In this document: positions 37,113 to 46,884 of the stretch, in pieces
How positions within the stretch are numbered: the stretch's first letter is position 1
Layout: every line of letters begins with the position of its first letter
Translations under genes and position numbers: made by a program
Notes under the pieces: model-generated
Seen by the model: the letters and a program-made list of their open reading frames with translations, nothing else
Told to the model about the DNA's origin: nothing
Databases searched by the model: none
Source: Bacteroidota bacterium
Lineage (GTDB): Bacteria > Bacteroidota > Bacteroidia > Bacteroidales > SZUA-534
Assembly (NCBI GenBank): GCA_003250355.1
Contig: QKGS01000079.1
Location: 62,001 to 126,000, forward strand
Length of the DNA stretch: 64,000 nt
Direction of reading: 5' to 3'

Positions 37113-39137
37113 CTATGTTCGTTTTTTTCTTGCTCTTACACTTGGAACCGGCATTTTTTCAAGTACCAAAGCTGTTCGTGCGGGCAAATACAACATAAGG
37201 TGTTGAAATTTTCCATCAACTGTTGTTAAATGTGTATTATAATCTTGCTGAGGATCTATTCTATCATAACCTCCATTCTTTCCCTCGTCGGAACTAAATA
37301 TATACTTATATCGTCCTTCCATAACAGGAATTGAGTAATCGGTATAACTCCTAGTTGCATGAAAGTTAAATACAAACAAATATTTAGAACGGGTAAAAGC
37401 GATGACTTTATCGCCTTCATTACACATTTGTTGGTGCATTGGAAAAATATCGAGAAAACTATCTTTTGAAATAAGTTCTATCATCTGTTGATCAAATTTA
37501 TTTAAGAACTTATATTTAAGGTCTTCTCTATCTGTCAAACTCCATTGTCGGCGAGCATGTTTATAAGACCAACCATTACCTTCACGGGGAAAATCTATCC
37601 ACTCCGGATGACCAAATTCATTTCCCATAAAATTGAGATAGCCTCCTCCGGCTGTTGCAACAGTAATAAGTCTAATCATTTTATGAAGTGCTATGCCACG
37701 GTCAATATCAAGGTTTTGATCATTAACCATCATATGGAAATACATTTCCTTATCCATTAACCTGAATGCTATTGTTTTATCACCAACCAAAGCCTGATCG
37801 TGAGATTCTACATACGATATAGTTTTTTCATCATCTCGCTTTGCTGTTAGCTCATGATATATTTGCCCCAAAATCCAATCTTCATCTAATCGTTCTTTAA
37901 GTGTTTTTATCCAAAAATCGGGTACACCCATAGCAAGCCTGTATGAAAAACCAACACCACCATCGGCTACTGAATTAGCAAGTCCGGGGTAGCCGCTCAT
38001 TTCTTCAGCAATTGAAATTGGGTTACCGTCTAATTCCGACATTAAATCATTAGCAAGCATTAAGTAAGTTATTGCTTCTTCATCTTGTCCTCCATCGAAA
38101 TAAAAATCGTATGAAGTAAAATCACGCCCTAACCCATGATCGAGATATAGCATACTTGTAACACCATCGAAACGATAACCGTCGAATTTATACTCTTCAA
38201 TCCAAAATTTCACATTTGAAAGTAAAAAATGAAGCACTTCATTTTTTCCATAATTAAAACAATATGAATCCCACGCCGGGTGCTCTCCTCTGCCACCGGC
38301 ATGAAAAAATTGATAACGTGTTCCATCAAGATTACCAAGACCTTCCATTTCATTTTTAACAGCATGAGAATGAACAATATCCATTATAACCTTAATTCCA
38401 TTACCATGAGCCTCGTCAATTAAATGCTTCAGTTCTTCAGGAGTTCCAAAACGTGACGATACTGCAAAGAAATTTGACACATGATAACCAAATGAACCAT
38501 AATAAGGGTGCTCTTGAATAGCCATTAGCTGAATAGTATTATACCCTAATTTTACAATTCGCGGTAAAATATTTTCACGAAACTCATTGAACGATGAGAC
38601 TTTATGCTCCTCACCCCCCATTCCTATATGAGCCTCGTAAATAATTGGAGGATTCTGATTTTTAGGTTTTTCATACTTCCATTCATATGCACTGTCGGGC
38701 ATCCATAATTGCGCATCGAAACCATGAGTATTTTCATCTTGCACAACACGTCGTACCCACGCCGGAATACGTTCCCCCTCGCCTCCATTCCAATATACTT
38801 TTAGTTTGTATTTTTGTTCATGAGATAGATTTTTCAACCTTAATTCCCAAAAACCATTTATTTGTTCAAACTTATATTCATCAACAGGATTCCAATTTGA
38901 AAAATCACCAATAAGAAATACGGAACTTGCATTTGGCAACCATTCTCTTATTACAAACTCGTCGCCTTGCTTAAAACAACCCAATGTTTCGTAACCAGAT
39001 GCATATTCTTTAAGTGATTTAAACTGCTTTCCTAAAAGCTCTTTTTTCTTTGCTTCATAGAGTTTTATTCGTTTTTGGATAGTTTCAGTATGTGGTGATA
39101 ACCACGGGTCCTTTTTTACAATTTTGGGTACAGACAT
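37113..39137 (-). CDS. glgB: 1,4-alpha-glucan branching enzyme
   Basis: This transfers a chain of glucan to an alpha-1,6 position in glycogen. The 674-residue protein has a CBM48-type N-terminal domain (about 50-140, with FVIREWLPNASSVFLIGDFSNW) and a GH13 barrel. Catalytic blocks are VIMDIVHSHAVKN, DGYRFDGVTSMLY (nucleophile), ISIAEEMSGYPG (acid/base) and VESHDQALVGDKT. LNFMGNEFGHPEWIDFPREGN is typical of eukaryote-like/Bacteroidota GlgB. Cytoplasmic. It is paired with the alpha-amylase gene on the minus strand and is divergent from the cNMP-binding kinase (199 bases apart). Glycogen synthase and phosphorylase genes are not within the window. Confidence 0.95.
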   Translation of the reverse strand: MSVPKIVKKDPWLSPHTETIQKRIKLYEAKKKELLGKQFKSLKEYASGYETLGCFKQGDEFVIREWLPNASSVFLIGDFSNWNPVDEYKFEQINGFWELRLKNLSHEQKYKLKVYWNGGEGERIPAWVRRVVQDENTHGFDAQLWMPDSAYEWKYEKPKNQNPPIIYEAHIGMGGEEHKVSSFNEFRENILPRIVKLGYNTIQLMAIQEHPYYGSFGYHVSNFFAVSSRFGTPEELKHLIDEAHGNGIKVIMDIVHSHAVKNEMEGLGNLDGTRYQFFHAGGRGEHPAWDSYCFNYGKNEVLHFLLSNVKFWIEEYKFDGYRFDGVTSMLYLDHGLGRDFTSYDFYFDGGQDEEAITYLMLANDLMSELDGNPISIAEEMSGYPGLANSVADGGVGFSYRLAMGVPDFWIKTLKERLDEDWILGQIYHELTAKRDDEKTISYVESHDQALVGDKTIAFRLMDKEMYFHMMVNDQNLDIDRGIALHKMIRLITVATAGGGYLNFMGNEFGHPEWIDFPREGNGWSYKHARRQWSLTDREDLKYKFLNKFDQQMIELISKDSFLDIFPMHQQMCNEGDKVIAFTRSKYLFVFNFHATRSYTDYSIPVMEGRYKYIFSSDEGKNGGYDRIDPQQDYNTHLTTVDGKFQHLMLYLPARTALVLEKMPVPSVRARKKRT

Positions 39138-39336
39138 AGTTTTTAACTTAATTTGATGCTATAAATGTACATTTTTTTGTTAATCATAACACAAGAATCG
39201 CAATGAATTCATTGCATAGTTCGAGTTTTCAATATATATTTAATGATTATTTAAAAAAACAGATATTTAAACGAAATAACTAATTGAAACATTAGATTCC
39301 AGAACCATAAAACCAACAAACTCAAAACCTCCATAT

Positions 39337-40539
39337 ATGGCGTTGACAAAAGAAAACATTGTTCAGTTATTGAAAGAAATTGATTTATTTTCTGAATTTA
39401 AAGACAAAACACTGCAACTATTTGCAAAGAATATGAATCGTGTTTTTCTTCACAAAGGTGACATACTATTCAGCAAAGGCGATATTGATAATTCGCTATA
39501 CATAATAAGTGAAGGATGCGTTGAGATACACGACAAAAATTATGTTTTCACCACACTCACAAGCAAACAATACTTTGGAGAATACACCTTAATTGATTCA
39601 GCATGCAGGTCGGCAACCGTTACTGCAGTACACAACACTGAATTATATGAACTAAGTAAAGAAACATTTGAAGCTGTAACAAACAAGAATCCTGAGTTAT
39701 GGAGGAACACACTTGTTGCAATGGTAAAACGTTTAAGAGATTACAATATTCTTGAAGAGAAGCTAACTTCGCGTACTATTGATGTTCAAAAAAAGAAATA
39801 TCACATAGAAAAAGAAAAAGATTTTATTGACCAACAAAAGAAAAACCTAGAAGCAATAAATAATTCTAAAGACAAATTCTTAACAATAATAGCTCACGAA
39901 CTAAAAAGCCCTCTATTTTCAATAAATGCATTAAGTGAAGACATTATTAGTCAATACGATAATATTGATAAAGAAAAGTGTCTGAACCAAATTGAGCAAA
40001 TCAAAAAATATTCAACAAATGCCTCAAATCTTTTAGAAAACCTACTGCAATGGGCAAGATCGCAAGCCGGAAGTTTGAAGATAAATTTTAAAAGAACAAA
40101 TATTAATGATATAATTGTAGAAGTTATTGAGTTATATGAAGCTATTTGCCAATCAAGAAACATAACTATTGTTAATAACATTGGTAATGAACACTTTGGT
40201 TATATTGATAGCGATATGATAAATACCGTTTTAAGGAATCTTATATCAAATGCAATACAATATTCATACGACAATAGTAAGATTGAACTCAATATTGAAG
40301 AGGTGGCCGATATGCTAAATATTTCAATACAAGATTATGGGATAGGCATAGAAAAAACAGTAAAAGATACTCTTTTCAGCATTGACCAAAGACCGGAAAC
40401 AAATAATAAAGAAGAATCTTCCGGAATAGGGTTAGTTCTTTGTAAAGAGTTTGTTCTTAAAAATGGTGGAAGCATTTGGTTAGAAAGCACTCCTGGAAAA
40501 GGGACAACATTTAGTTTCAGCATTCCAAGAGCGTTATAA
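39337..40539 (+). CDS. cNMP-binding histidine kinase
   Basis: A 400-residue soluble sensor kinase. The N-terminal part (about 10-130) is a cyclic-nucleotide-binding-like beta-barrel (FLHKGDILFSKGDIDNSLYIISEG, YFGEYTLIDSACRSATVTA), a coiled linker follows, and the C-terminal half is HisKA plus HATPase. The phosphoacceptor is H187 in IIAHELKSP. The N box is NLISNAIQYS with N305, G1 is DYGIGI and G2 is SSGIGL. There is no membrane helix and no response regulator gene beside it. The following gene starts 25 bases after its stop and is probably coexpressed. The ligand (cAMP, other) is uncertain, because the FGE...RSATV cassette of real cAMP binding is only partly kept. Confidence 0.88.
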   Translation: MALTKENIVQLLKEIDLFSEFKDKTLQLFAKNMNRVFLHKGDILFSKGDIDNSLYIISEGCVEIHDKNYVFTTLTSKQYFGEYTLIDSACRSATVTAVHNTELYELSKETFEAVTNKNPELWRNTLVAMVKRLRDYNILEEKLTSRTIDVQKKKYHIEKEKDFIDQQKKNLEAINNSKDKFLTIIAHELKSPLFSINALSEDIISQYDNIDKEKCLNQIEQIKKYSTNASNLLENLLQWARSQAGSLKINFKRTNINDIIVEVIELYEAICQSRNITIVNNIGNEHFGYIDSDMINTVLRNLISNAIQYSYDNSKIELNIEEVADMLNISIQDYGIGIEKTVKDTLFSIDQRPETNNKEESSGIGLVLCKEFVLKNGGSIWLESTPGKGTTFSFSIPRAL

Positions 40540-40564
40540 AATAAATAACATTAGCAAATAAAAT

Positions 40565-42370
40565 ATGGCAAATTTAGGTTTTGCAATAAAAGCAAGTTTA
40601 GGGTTAATTCCGGGAACAGAAAAAATTGAAGAAAAGAAGAAATTACTCGAAGAAGAATATCAGAAACTTCTTGATTATTCAATTTCAAACGAACTAAAAG
40701 AGTACAATGAACTTGATGCTTATATCAACTCATCAGCATTTAAAACAAAAAAGAATGAAATTCTTTCATTAAACTATAAAACAACCGAAGAATTTCAAAA
40801 AGAACAACGACTTGCAAAATTAAAAAAAGACAAAGGCATTATTAACTATTATAAAGTATTAGAATCATCAGATTTTAAACGCTTTACCAATATTGAAACA
40901 TCAGCCGAATTAGAAGAGTTTAACAAACTGAATACATTAGTAAACTCAAAAGAACATAATTCAAAAAAAGAACAACTAGCGAATGTATTGGCAGAAGAAA
41001 TAGCTAAAGAAAAAGAATTTACTACTCTTAAAAAAGATAAAGAACTTAAAAAGTATTTTAAATTCAAGGAATTAGCGTCATATAAAACTTTCCTTGAAAT
41101 AGATGGCTCAGAAGAACTTGCTAATTACAAACAAGCAGAACAAGAAAACAACGATGAGTTCAAAACCCTTAAAAAAGAGAGCAGATTTAAAACTTACTTC
41201 AAGTTTAAAAATTCAAAACAGCTGCAACTTATCAACAATGTTGAATCGTCGGATAAGCTAGAAAAATTCCAAGAACTGGAAGTTTATATTACCTCTAATG
41301 AATTTACAAACAAAAAGGAATCGTTAAAATTTGAAAATTCAGAAGAATTTGAAAACGAAAAAAGATACAATGAATTAGCAAAATCTGATAATCTGAAATT
41401 TTTTAATAAATACGGAATTTCAAAGCAATTTAAACTATTTGCCCAAACCAAAGCAAGCTCTGAATTACAAGAATATATGAAGTTGGAAGAGTTTGTTAAA
41501 ACTAAAGAATTTATCGCCTACAAAGAGTATATGCTCGATAAGAATAAGTATTCAAAAAGCGAAGAAGCTGAGAGAGAAAACAGATATAATGAACTAAAGA
41601 AAAGCGATAATATTAAGTGGTATTTATCAATTAAAGACTCTGATAAGTTCAATTCATTAAAAGAATGGAACTTAACATTTGAAGATAATTTTAATACAGG
41701 TAAAATTGATGAAACCAAATGGATGAACAGTTTCTTTTGGGGCGAAATGTTAATAAAAGACCATTATGTAATTGCCGGAGAGAAACAAGTATATACCAAG
41801 AATAAAAATGCTGTATTGAACGGTACAACAGTAAAACTTGTTACTAAAAACGAAAAATCGACCGGAAAGGTATGGCATCCTAAATATGGTTTTAATCAAC
41901 AGGAATTTGACTATACATCGGGAATGCTAAGTACTGCAAATAGTTTCAGACAGCAATATGGAAAGTTTGAAGCAAAAATTAAAATAGACCCAACTTACCC
42001 GGTATATCAGGCGTTTTGGTTAAGAGGCGAAAAAATTGCTCCTGAAATTGATGTATTCAGATATAATATGTCAAAAAAGAATAAAATGGAATTTATAAAC
42101 CATATTGACAGCAATTCAAAAAACTCAATTGCTTCAAACTTAGGAGCAGGTGCTCTTACCGGCAAATACTTCATTTACACTTTAGAATGGTCGCCCAAAG
42201 AGATAAAATGGCTAATAAACGGAATAGAAGTACATAAAACCACACAAAATATACCGTCGGAACCAATGTACGTTCTTCTTTCGACAGGAATAAAGCAAGA
42301 TCCTAAAGGTGAAGCAATTAATTCAGAATTTGAAATAGATTGGGTACGCTGTTACGATAAAGCAGAATAA
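40565..42370 (+). CDS. Repeat-rich protein with degenerate GH16-like C-terminal domain
   Basis: A 601-residue protein with no signal peptide. Residues about 20-355 are about five copies of a 65-75-residue charged repeat (core: R-Y-x-E-L-K-K-S-D-N-x-K-x-Y-x, then S-x-E-L-x-x-Y, then S-x-E-F-x-x-K-K). Residues from about 360 form a GH16-type (laminarinase-like) concanavalin domain: LTFEDNFNTGKIDETKW, GMLSTANSFRQQYGKFEAKIK, AFWLRGEK, and the active-site stretch PEIDVFRYN, where E494 and D496 are present but the usual second glutamate (ExDxxE) is R499. The later FIYTLEWSPKEIKWLING and WVRCYDKAE are typical of the family. It follows the kinase gene by 25 bases. May bind or sense a glucan rather than cut it (inference). 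Function unknown. Confidence 0.75.
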   Translation: MANLGFAIKASLGLIPGTEKIEEKKKLLEEEYQKLLDYSISNELKEYNELDAYINSSAFKTKKNEILSLNYKTTEEFQKEQRLAKLKKDKGIINYYKVLESSDFKRFTNIETSAELEEFNKLNTLVNSKEHNSKKEQLANVLAEEIAKEKEFTTLKKDKELKKYFKFKELASYKTFLEIDGSEELANYKQAEQENNDEFKTLKKESRFKTYFKFKNSKQLQLINNVESSDKLEKFQELEVYITSNEFTNKKESLKFENSEEFENEKRYNELAKSDNLKFFNKYGISKQFKLFAQTKASSELQEYMKLEEFVKTKEFIAYKEYMLDKNKYSKSEEAERENRYNELKKSDNIKWYLSIKDSDKFNSLKEWNLTFEDNFNTGKIDETKWMNSFFWGEMLIKDHYVIAGEKQVYTKNKNAVLNGTTVKLVTKNEKSTGKVWHPKYGFNQQEFDYTSGMLSTANSFRQQYGKFEAKIKIDPTYPVYQAFWLRGEKIAPEIDVFRYNMSKKNKMEFINHIDSNSKNSIASNLGAGALTGKYFIYTLEWSPKEIKWLINGIEVHKTTQNIPSEPMYVLLSTGIKQDPKGEAINSEFEIDWVRCYDKAE

Positions 42371-42391
42371 AAAAGAAAGAATTATATTTAC

Positions 42392-42417
42392 AAGCCGGTT
42401 ATTACAACCGGCTTTTT
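42392..42417 (+). terminator. Terminator between the GH16-like gene and fmt
   Basis: AAGCCGGTT (42392-42400) pairs with AACCGGCTT (42406-42414) around a five-base loop and is followed by a T-run. It is 22 bases after the GH16-like stop codon. Confidence 0.8.
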
Positions 42418-42437
42418 CTATTATAAAAAAGAAGCAA

Positions 42438-43406
42438 ATGAATAATAAAGATAACTTCCGAATAGTATTTATGGGCACTCCCGACTTTGCAGTGGAAAGC
42501 CTTAAACAAATAATTAACAACAAATATAATGTTGTAGCAGTAGTTACAAGCCCCGATAAACCTGCCGGCCGAGGACAAAAAATTAGTGAATCGGCTGTGA
42601 AACAATATGCCATTGAAAAAGGATTAAATATACTGCAGCCTACCAATTTGAAAGATTCTGATTTTCAGCTAGAATTAAAAAAATTAAATGCTGACTTAAA
42701 TGTAATAGTTGCATTCAGAATGTTACCTGAATCGGTATGGAATATGCCCCCGTTGGGTTCAATCAACCTTCATGCATCATTACTACCCCAGTACCGTGGT
42801 GCTGCTCCAATAAACTGGGCTGTAATAAACGGAGATAAAAAGACAGGAGCTACTACTTTCTTTTTAAAACATGAAATAGATACCGGCAATATACTATATC
42901 AAACTGAATTTGAAATTGGCGAAAATGATACAGCCGGAATAGTACATGATAAACTTATGGTTAATGGTGCTAATTTGCTTGTAGAAACGCTTGATAGAAT
43001 ACTTAGCGGAGATTACAAAGAAACGCCTCAGGATAATTTAATTGAAGGCGAACTAAAACATGCCCCAAAAATATTTAAAGAAGATTGTAAAATAAACTGG
43101 CATAAAACCGGTCAAGAGATTCACAATCTTATACGTGGTCTAAGCCCCTACCCTGCTGCATGGTGTGAGTTAATATCGGAAAATCAAGACCCAACAACAA
43201 TGAAAATTTTCGAAACTATATATATTAAAGATACTCACAATGAAAAACCGGGAACAATATGCACTGATGGAAAAAGAGAACTTAAAGTATGCTGTCCTAA
43301 CGGATATATTAAAATAAACGAACTTCAAATAGCCGGAAAAAGGAGAATGAAAACCGAAGATTTTCTAAGAGGATTCGGTCAAATAGATGAGTATACCGCT
43401 AAATAA
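42438..43406 (+). CDS. fmt: Methionyl-tRNA formyltransferase
   Basis: Fmt adds a formyl group to initiator methionyl-tRNA. The 322-residue protein shows the formyltransferase N-domain start FRIVFMGTPDFAVESL, the catalytic SINLHASLLPQYRGAAPINWAVINGD block (NxHxSLLPxYRG with catalytic N and H), and GATTFFLKHEIDTGNILYQ. The C-terminal domain with the tRNA-binding OB-like region follows (CCPNGYIKINELQIAGKRRM). All features are intact. No def gene is adjacent. A hairpin sits just after the coding region. Confidence 0.95.
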   Translation: MNNKDNFRIVFMGTPDFAVESLKQIINNKYNVVAVVTSPDKPAGRGQKISESAVKQYAIEKGLNILQPTNLKDSDFQLELKKLNADLNVIVAFRMLPESVWNMPPLGSINLHASLLPQYRGAAPINWAVINGDKKTGATTFFLKHEIDTGNILYQTEFEIGENDTAGIVHDKLMVNGANLLVETLDRILSGDYKETPQDNLIEGELKHAPKIFKEDCKINWHKTGQEIHNLIRGLSPYPAAWCELISENQDPTTMKIFETIYIKDTHNEKPGTICTDGKRELKVCCPNGYIKINELQIAGKRRMKTEDFLRGFGQIDEYTAK

Positions 43407-43427
43407 ACATAAAATTGATAAGTATTT

Positions 43428-43452
43428 AAAAATGCTGTAAAACAGCATTTTT
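43428..43452 (+). terminator. Terminator after fmt
   Basis: AAAAATGCTGT pairs with ACAGCATTTTT around a three-base AAA loop, 22 bases after the fmt stop; the T-rich arm is typical of intrinsic terminators. Confidence 0.75.
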
Positions 43453-43574
43453 ATTCTGCGTTACATAGAATTATAGGGTATATTTAATTAATTAAACCCA
43501 AATTATTCAACCCGACAGTGTTAGTAATCAGTAACTATAATTTATTTCTGACACCGTTACTAAATGTAAAACAG

Positions 43575-45698
43575 ATGAAAAAAACTATTCGTTCCCTTTG
43601 CTTAACAGCATTGATTCTTTTTGTTGTAATAAATATTTATGCAGAGAAATTACCGGAATTTAAGCCTGGTAACATTGCATTTACAGCATTTTGTGCCGAT
43701 GGTAATGACCATTTTGCTATTGTAGCACTATCAGAACTACCGGCCGATACAGCAATATATTTTACCGACAATGAACCCGATGCTACGGGTGGACTAGCAG
43801 ATACAAATGAAGGTATACTCAAATGGAATACAGGCAATAACAATATTGCATCAGGTACAATTATTGTATTTGACAGTATAACAGTAAGTAACAGAACTGT
43901 AAGCATTGGTTCGTTAACAAGTGTATCGGGTAATGTTAACTTAACGGCAACCGGCGATGCATTATTTGCATATATGGGTGCTTCGCCAACCGATATTAAA
44001 GTATGGCTTGCCGGTATTCAAAACTCGACAGGAAATGAAGGCGATTTAAAAATGACCGGGTTAACTCCCGGGTTAACTTTCATAAACTTTTACACTACCG
44101 GCAGCCCCGATGGTGGTTTTTACTCCGGAGCAAGAGATAATAAATTGAGTTATGCCGAATATCTTCCAGAACTAGCCAATAGTTCAAACTGGACTACTGA
44201 AACATCGGACGGTAATCTGATTTTGCCCATATCAACCAATGGTTTTTCATTAAATCCATATTTAATTGATGTAGTAACCACTGACAATAAAGAGTATACA
44301 GCCGGTGATACAATAGAAATAACATGGGTGGCAAAAGGGTTAGACAGTGTTTCTTTATTTGTATACATTCAAGCCGAAAAAACATGGTCGCCTCTTGGTA
44401 ACTTTAAAAACCGTGGCCTAGATTCAATAATAATTCCTGATGATGCGAGCTATGGCAATATGTATCAAATTAAGGTATCGTCAATAATTGATACTACAAT
44501 AAACGCCGTTTCAAATTATTTCGCCATATACGAAAAACCTTTAATATCATATAAAGCTTCAGAGATACTTAGGCCTTCAATAATGCTTGATGCTGACACA
44601 AATATTATTTACAACGAAGCTGACAGTATTTATATAACGGGAACAAACTTAACCGGAGATATAATAATAACTGCGCCAAACAAACTACTTCTTTCATTTA
44701 ATATAAATGGAGAATTCAAAGATTCTTTAAAAATCAGCAATGGCGGAGGTACTGTGACCGACAAAAAGATATATATTAAAGTTAAAGATACCGATATTAC
44801 ATTTATTGAATTTGACTCTGTAAAAATAGAAAGCCCCAAAGCTTCAACCATATACAGAGCATTGTCGGCAACTAAAGTCTTCTTTTTACCCATTAAAAAA
44901 ATACAAACCCCCATAACTGGAGGTTCATCGCCTTATGAAAATAAATATGTATACACGTACGGTAATGTTACTGCCACAAACAATGAAACATTTGTTATTC
45001 AGGATTATAACGAAAAAGCTCCTGAATATACAGGCATACACATTTATATGAATGAGAAAACAGTAAAAATTGAAGAAAATGATAACTTGTATGTTCTTGG
45101 ACAAGTTAAAGAAATTAATGGATTAACAACAATCTCATACTTTTATCACGATATAAATACTGAAATACCTCAAAATAAAAATATTCCAAATATAACCAGT
45201 GCAACAGCTAATACTGAACCATTTGAAAGTGTATTAATAAGAATTGAGAATGCAGAGTGTACTGAACCAAAAGATATAAATAACGAATGGGTAGCAACTG
45301 ATATTGATGGAAATATTATAATTAATGATAGTTTTTACAACTTCACCCCTATTCTTAATAAAGTATACAGTATTACCGGTATTGTAGAATATTCCAATAA
45401 TGAATACTCACTAACCCCTCGCTATGCCATCGACATAGACGAAATAACTAACTCAGAAACATATATATACAATGACATAAAAATATACCCTATTCCGACA
45501 AAAGACATTGTAAATATTGAAACGTCTGAAATAATTAAAACAATACTTATTTACAATATGAATGGAACTCTCTTAGAAACTGTAATACCTAATAGCAGCA
45601 TTACTCAAGTAAATATTGCAGAATATTACAGTGGAAAATACCTATTTTCTATACAAACAGAGCAAGAGATAAGAAATATTTGTGTAATTAAGTATTAA
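43575..45698 (+). CDS. Secreted T9SS cargo with lamin-tail-like and OB-like regions
   Basis: The 707-residue protein has a signal peptide (MKKTIRSLCLTALILFVVINIYA) and ends in a type A T9SS C-terminal sorting domain of about 75 residues (IYPIPTKDIVNIETSE... NMNGTLLETV ... SGKYLFSIQT). The first part resembles lamin-tail-like modules seen in secreted Bacteroidota proteins (FKPGNIAFTAFCADGNDHFAIVAL, TAIYFTDNEPDATGGLAD), and residues about 430-600 have an OB-like nucleic-acid-binding pattern (TYGNVTATNNETFVIQDYN, VLGQVKEINGLTTISYF). A real enzymatic domain was not recognised. I use the ATG at 43575, not an in-frame ATG 57 bases upstream, because it places the signal peptide at the start. Probably surface-attached or released. 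Confidence 0.82.
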   Translation: MKKTIRSLCLTALILFVVINIYAEKLPEFKPGNIAFTAFCADGNDHFAIVALSELPADTAIYFTDNEPDATGGLADTNEGILKWNTGNNNIASGTIIVFDSITVSNRTVSIGSLTSVSGNVNLTATGDALFAYMGASPTDIKVWLAGIQNSTGNEGDLKMTGLTPGLTFINFYTTGSPDGGFYSGARDNKLSYAEYLPELANSSNWTTETSDGNLILPISTNGFSLNPYLIDVVTTDNKEYTAGDTIEITWVAKGLDSVSLFVYIQAEKTWSPLGNFKNRGLDSIIIPDDASYGNMYQIKVSSIIDTTINAVSNYFAIYEKPLISYKASEILRPSIMLDADTNIIYNEADSIYITGTNLTGDIIITAPNKLLLSFNINGEFKDSLKISNGGGTVTDKKIYIKVKDTDITFIEFDSVKIESPKASTIYRALSATKVFFLPIKKIQTPITGGSSPYENKYVYTYGNVTATNNETFVIQDYNEKAPEYTGIHIYMNEKTVKIEENDNLYVLGQVKEINGLTTISYFYHDINTEIPQNKNIPNITSATANTEPFESVLIRIENAECTEPKDINNEWVATDIDGNIIINDSFYNFTPILNKVYSITGIVEYSNNEYSLTPRYAIDIDEITNSETYIYNDIKIYPIPTKDIVNIETSEIIKTILIYNMNGTLLETVIPNSSITQVNIAEYYSGKYLFSIQTEQEIRNICVIKY

Positions 45699-45726
45699 CA
45701 ATAATTCTCAAAAAAATATAAGAGAC

Positions 45727-45823
45727 TACCCAAAAGGTAAGATTTTATTTCATTCACGGGGTGAATTACTAATAGTCAGTAATATAACACTTGCGATTTC
45801 TAGCAAACACATTCACCCCGTGA
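45727..45823 (+). repeat. Intergenic inverted repeat
   Basis: Between the T9SS cargo and the glucosaminidase genes there is a perfect 13-base inverted repeat, TCACGGGGTGAAT at 45754-45766 and ATTCACCCCGTGA at 45811-45823, separated by 44 bases. Just left is a small dyad TACC-CAAAA-GGTA (45727-45739). No ORF covers the region. It could be a remnant of a small mobile element, a protein-binding site, or a structured mRNA end; nothing more can be said from the sequence. Confidence 0.55.
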
Positions 45824-45911
45824 CTTTTTCGCCAACCTCTTTTGTTTTCATACTTAATAACTTGTCAATAACTGAAATGGATATGGTTTGCATTAATAGA
45901 TGTTTCAAAGC

Positions 45912-45919
45912 TATTTTTG
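45912..45919 (+). promoter_or_regulatory. Putative -10 (-7) element for the glucosaminidase gene
   Basis: TATTTTTG, a TAnnTTTG match, 15 bases before the chosen ATG. It overlaps an in-frame TTG that would otherwise give a six-residue longer protein. No matched -33 box. Confidence 0.35.
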
Positions 45920-45934
45920 CAAAAAAAGATATTG

Positions 45935-46873
45935 ATGAAAAAATATATTGTAACAATAACCTTAATTGCAACTCAAATTTTATTTGCAGCAAATAACGAC
46001 AGACAACTTTATGTAGAAAAATACAAAGATATTGCTATAAAAGAGATGAAACGCTCGGGGATTCCTGCCAGCATTACACTTGCTCAAGGCATACTTGAGT
46101 CGGGTTGTGGAAAAAGTTCACTTGCTTTAAAATCGAACAACCATTTTGGCATAAAATGTCATGGAAACTGGAATGGCAAAACCACAAAACACGACGACGA
46201 CCGACCCAATGAGTGCTTTAGAGTATATGACCACCCTGAACGTTCGTATCACGATCATTCGCAATTTTTACTAAAAAACACCCGATACAAGTTTCTGTTT
46301 GATTTGAAACCAACCGATTATAAAGGATGGGCTCATGGCCTTAAAAAAGCAGGATATGCTACTGCCAACGATTATGCTCACCTACTGATTAAGATAATTG
46401 AGGAAGAAAAGCTATACCGTTTCGATGAAAGAAGCTACAAACCGGAGCAAGATGTATATGAACCGGAGATTTATGCATCGGTAAATATTGATGATTACAA
46501 AATAACTCCATTTGGCGGAGAGGTAGTTAAAGAAAACCGTATTGAGTACACTGTTGCCCGCAAAGGCGATACTTATGAGAAAATTGCCGAAGAACAAGGT
46601 GTTATGCTTTGGCAAATATTGAAATATAACGAGCGTACAAAAGGGTATCCGGTTATTCCGGGTGAACCAATATACCTACAACCCAAGCGCAGAAAGGCTG
46701 ATGTAAAATACAAAACTCACACAATTGAAAAAGGTGAAACGATGTATTCTATATCGCAAAAATACGGTATTAAAATTAAATACCTGTATATGAAAAATAA
46801 CATAGAATTTGGCTCTGAACCAGAAGTTGGTACTGTTCTTAATTTACGTAAAAAGAAAAAGCCTGATGCATAA
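45935..46873 (+). CDS. N-acetylglucosaminidase with two LysM domains
   Basis: The 312-residue secreted protein is a FlgJ/glucosaminidase-type (GH73) peptidoglycan hydrolase. A signal peptide (ends FAANN) is followed by the catalytic domain at about 25-160, with GIPASITLAQGILESGCGKS (the catalytic E) and NNHFGIKCHGNW, then PNECFRVYDHPERSYHDHSQFL. Two LysM repeats in the C-terminal half bind peptidoglycan (IEYTVARKGDTYEKIAEEQG and HTIEKGETMYSISQKYG). I use the ATG at 45935. Alone in its unit and convergent with the DUF4301 gene, 11 bases apart. Probable role in wall remodelling. Confidence 0.9.
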   Translation: MKKYIVTITLIATQILFAANNDRQLYVEKYKDIAIKEMKRSGIPASITLAQGILESGCGKSSLALKSNNHFGIKCHGNWNGKTTKHDDDRPNECFRVYDHPERSYHDHSQFLLKNTRYKFLFDLKPTDYKGWAHGLKKAGYATANDYAHLLIKIIEEEKLYRFDERSYKPEQDVYEPEIYASVNIDDYKITPFGGEVVKENRIEYTVARKGDTYEKIAEEQGVMLWQILKYNERTKGYPVIPGEPIYLQPKRRKADVKYKTHTIEKGETMYSISQKYGIKIKYLYMKNNIEFGSEPEVGTVLNLRKKKKPDA

Positions 46874-46884
46874 TTAATTTATCA

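Noticed and set aside
43518..43574. Longer N-terminus of the T9SS cargo, from an upstream ATG
   Set aside because: It would push the signal peptide 19 residues inside the protein; the ATG at 43575 places it at the N-terminus.
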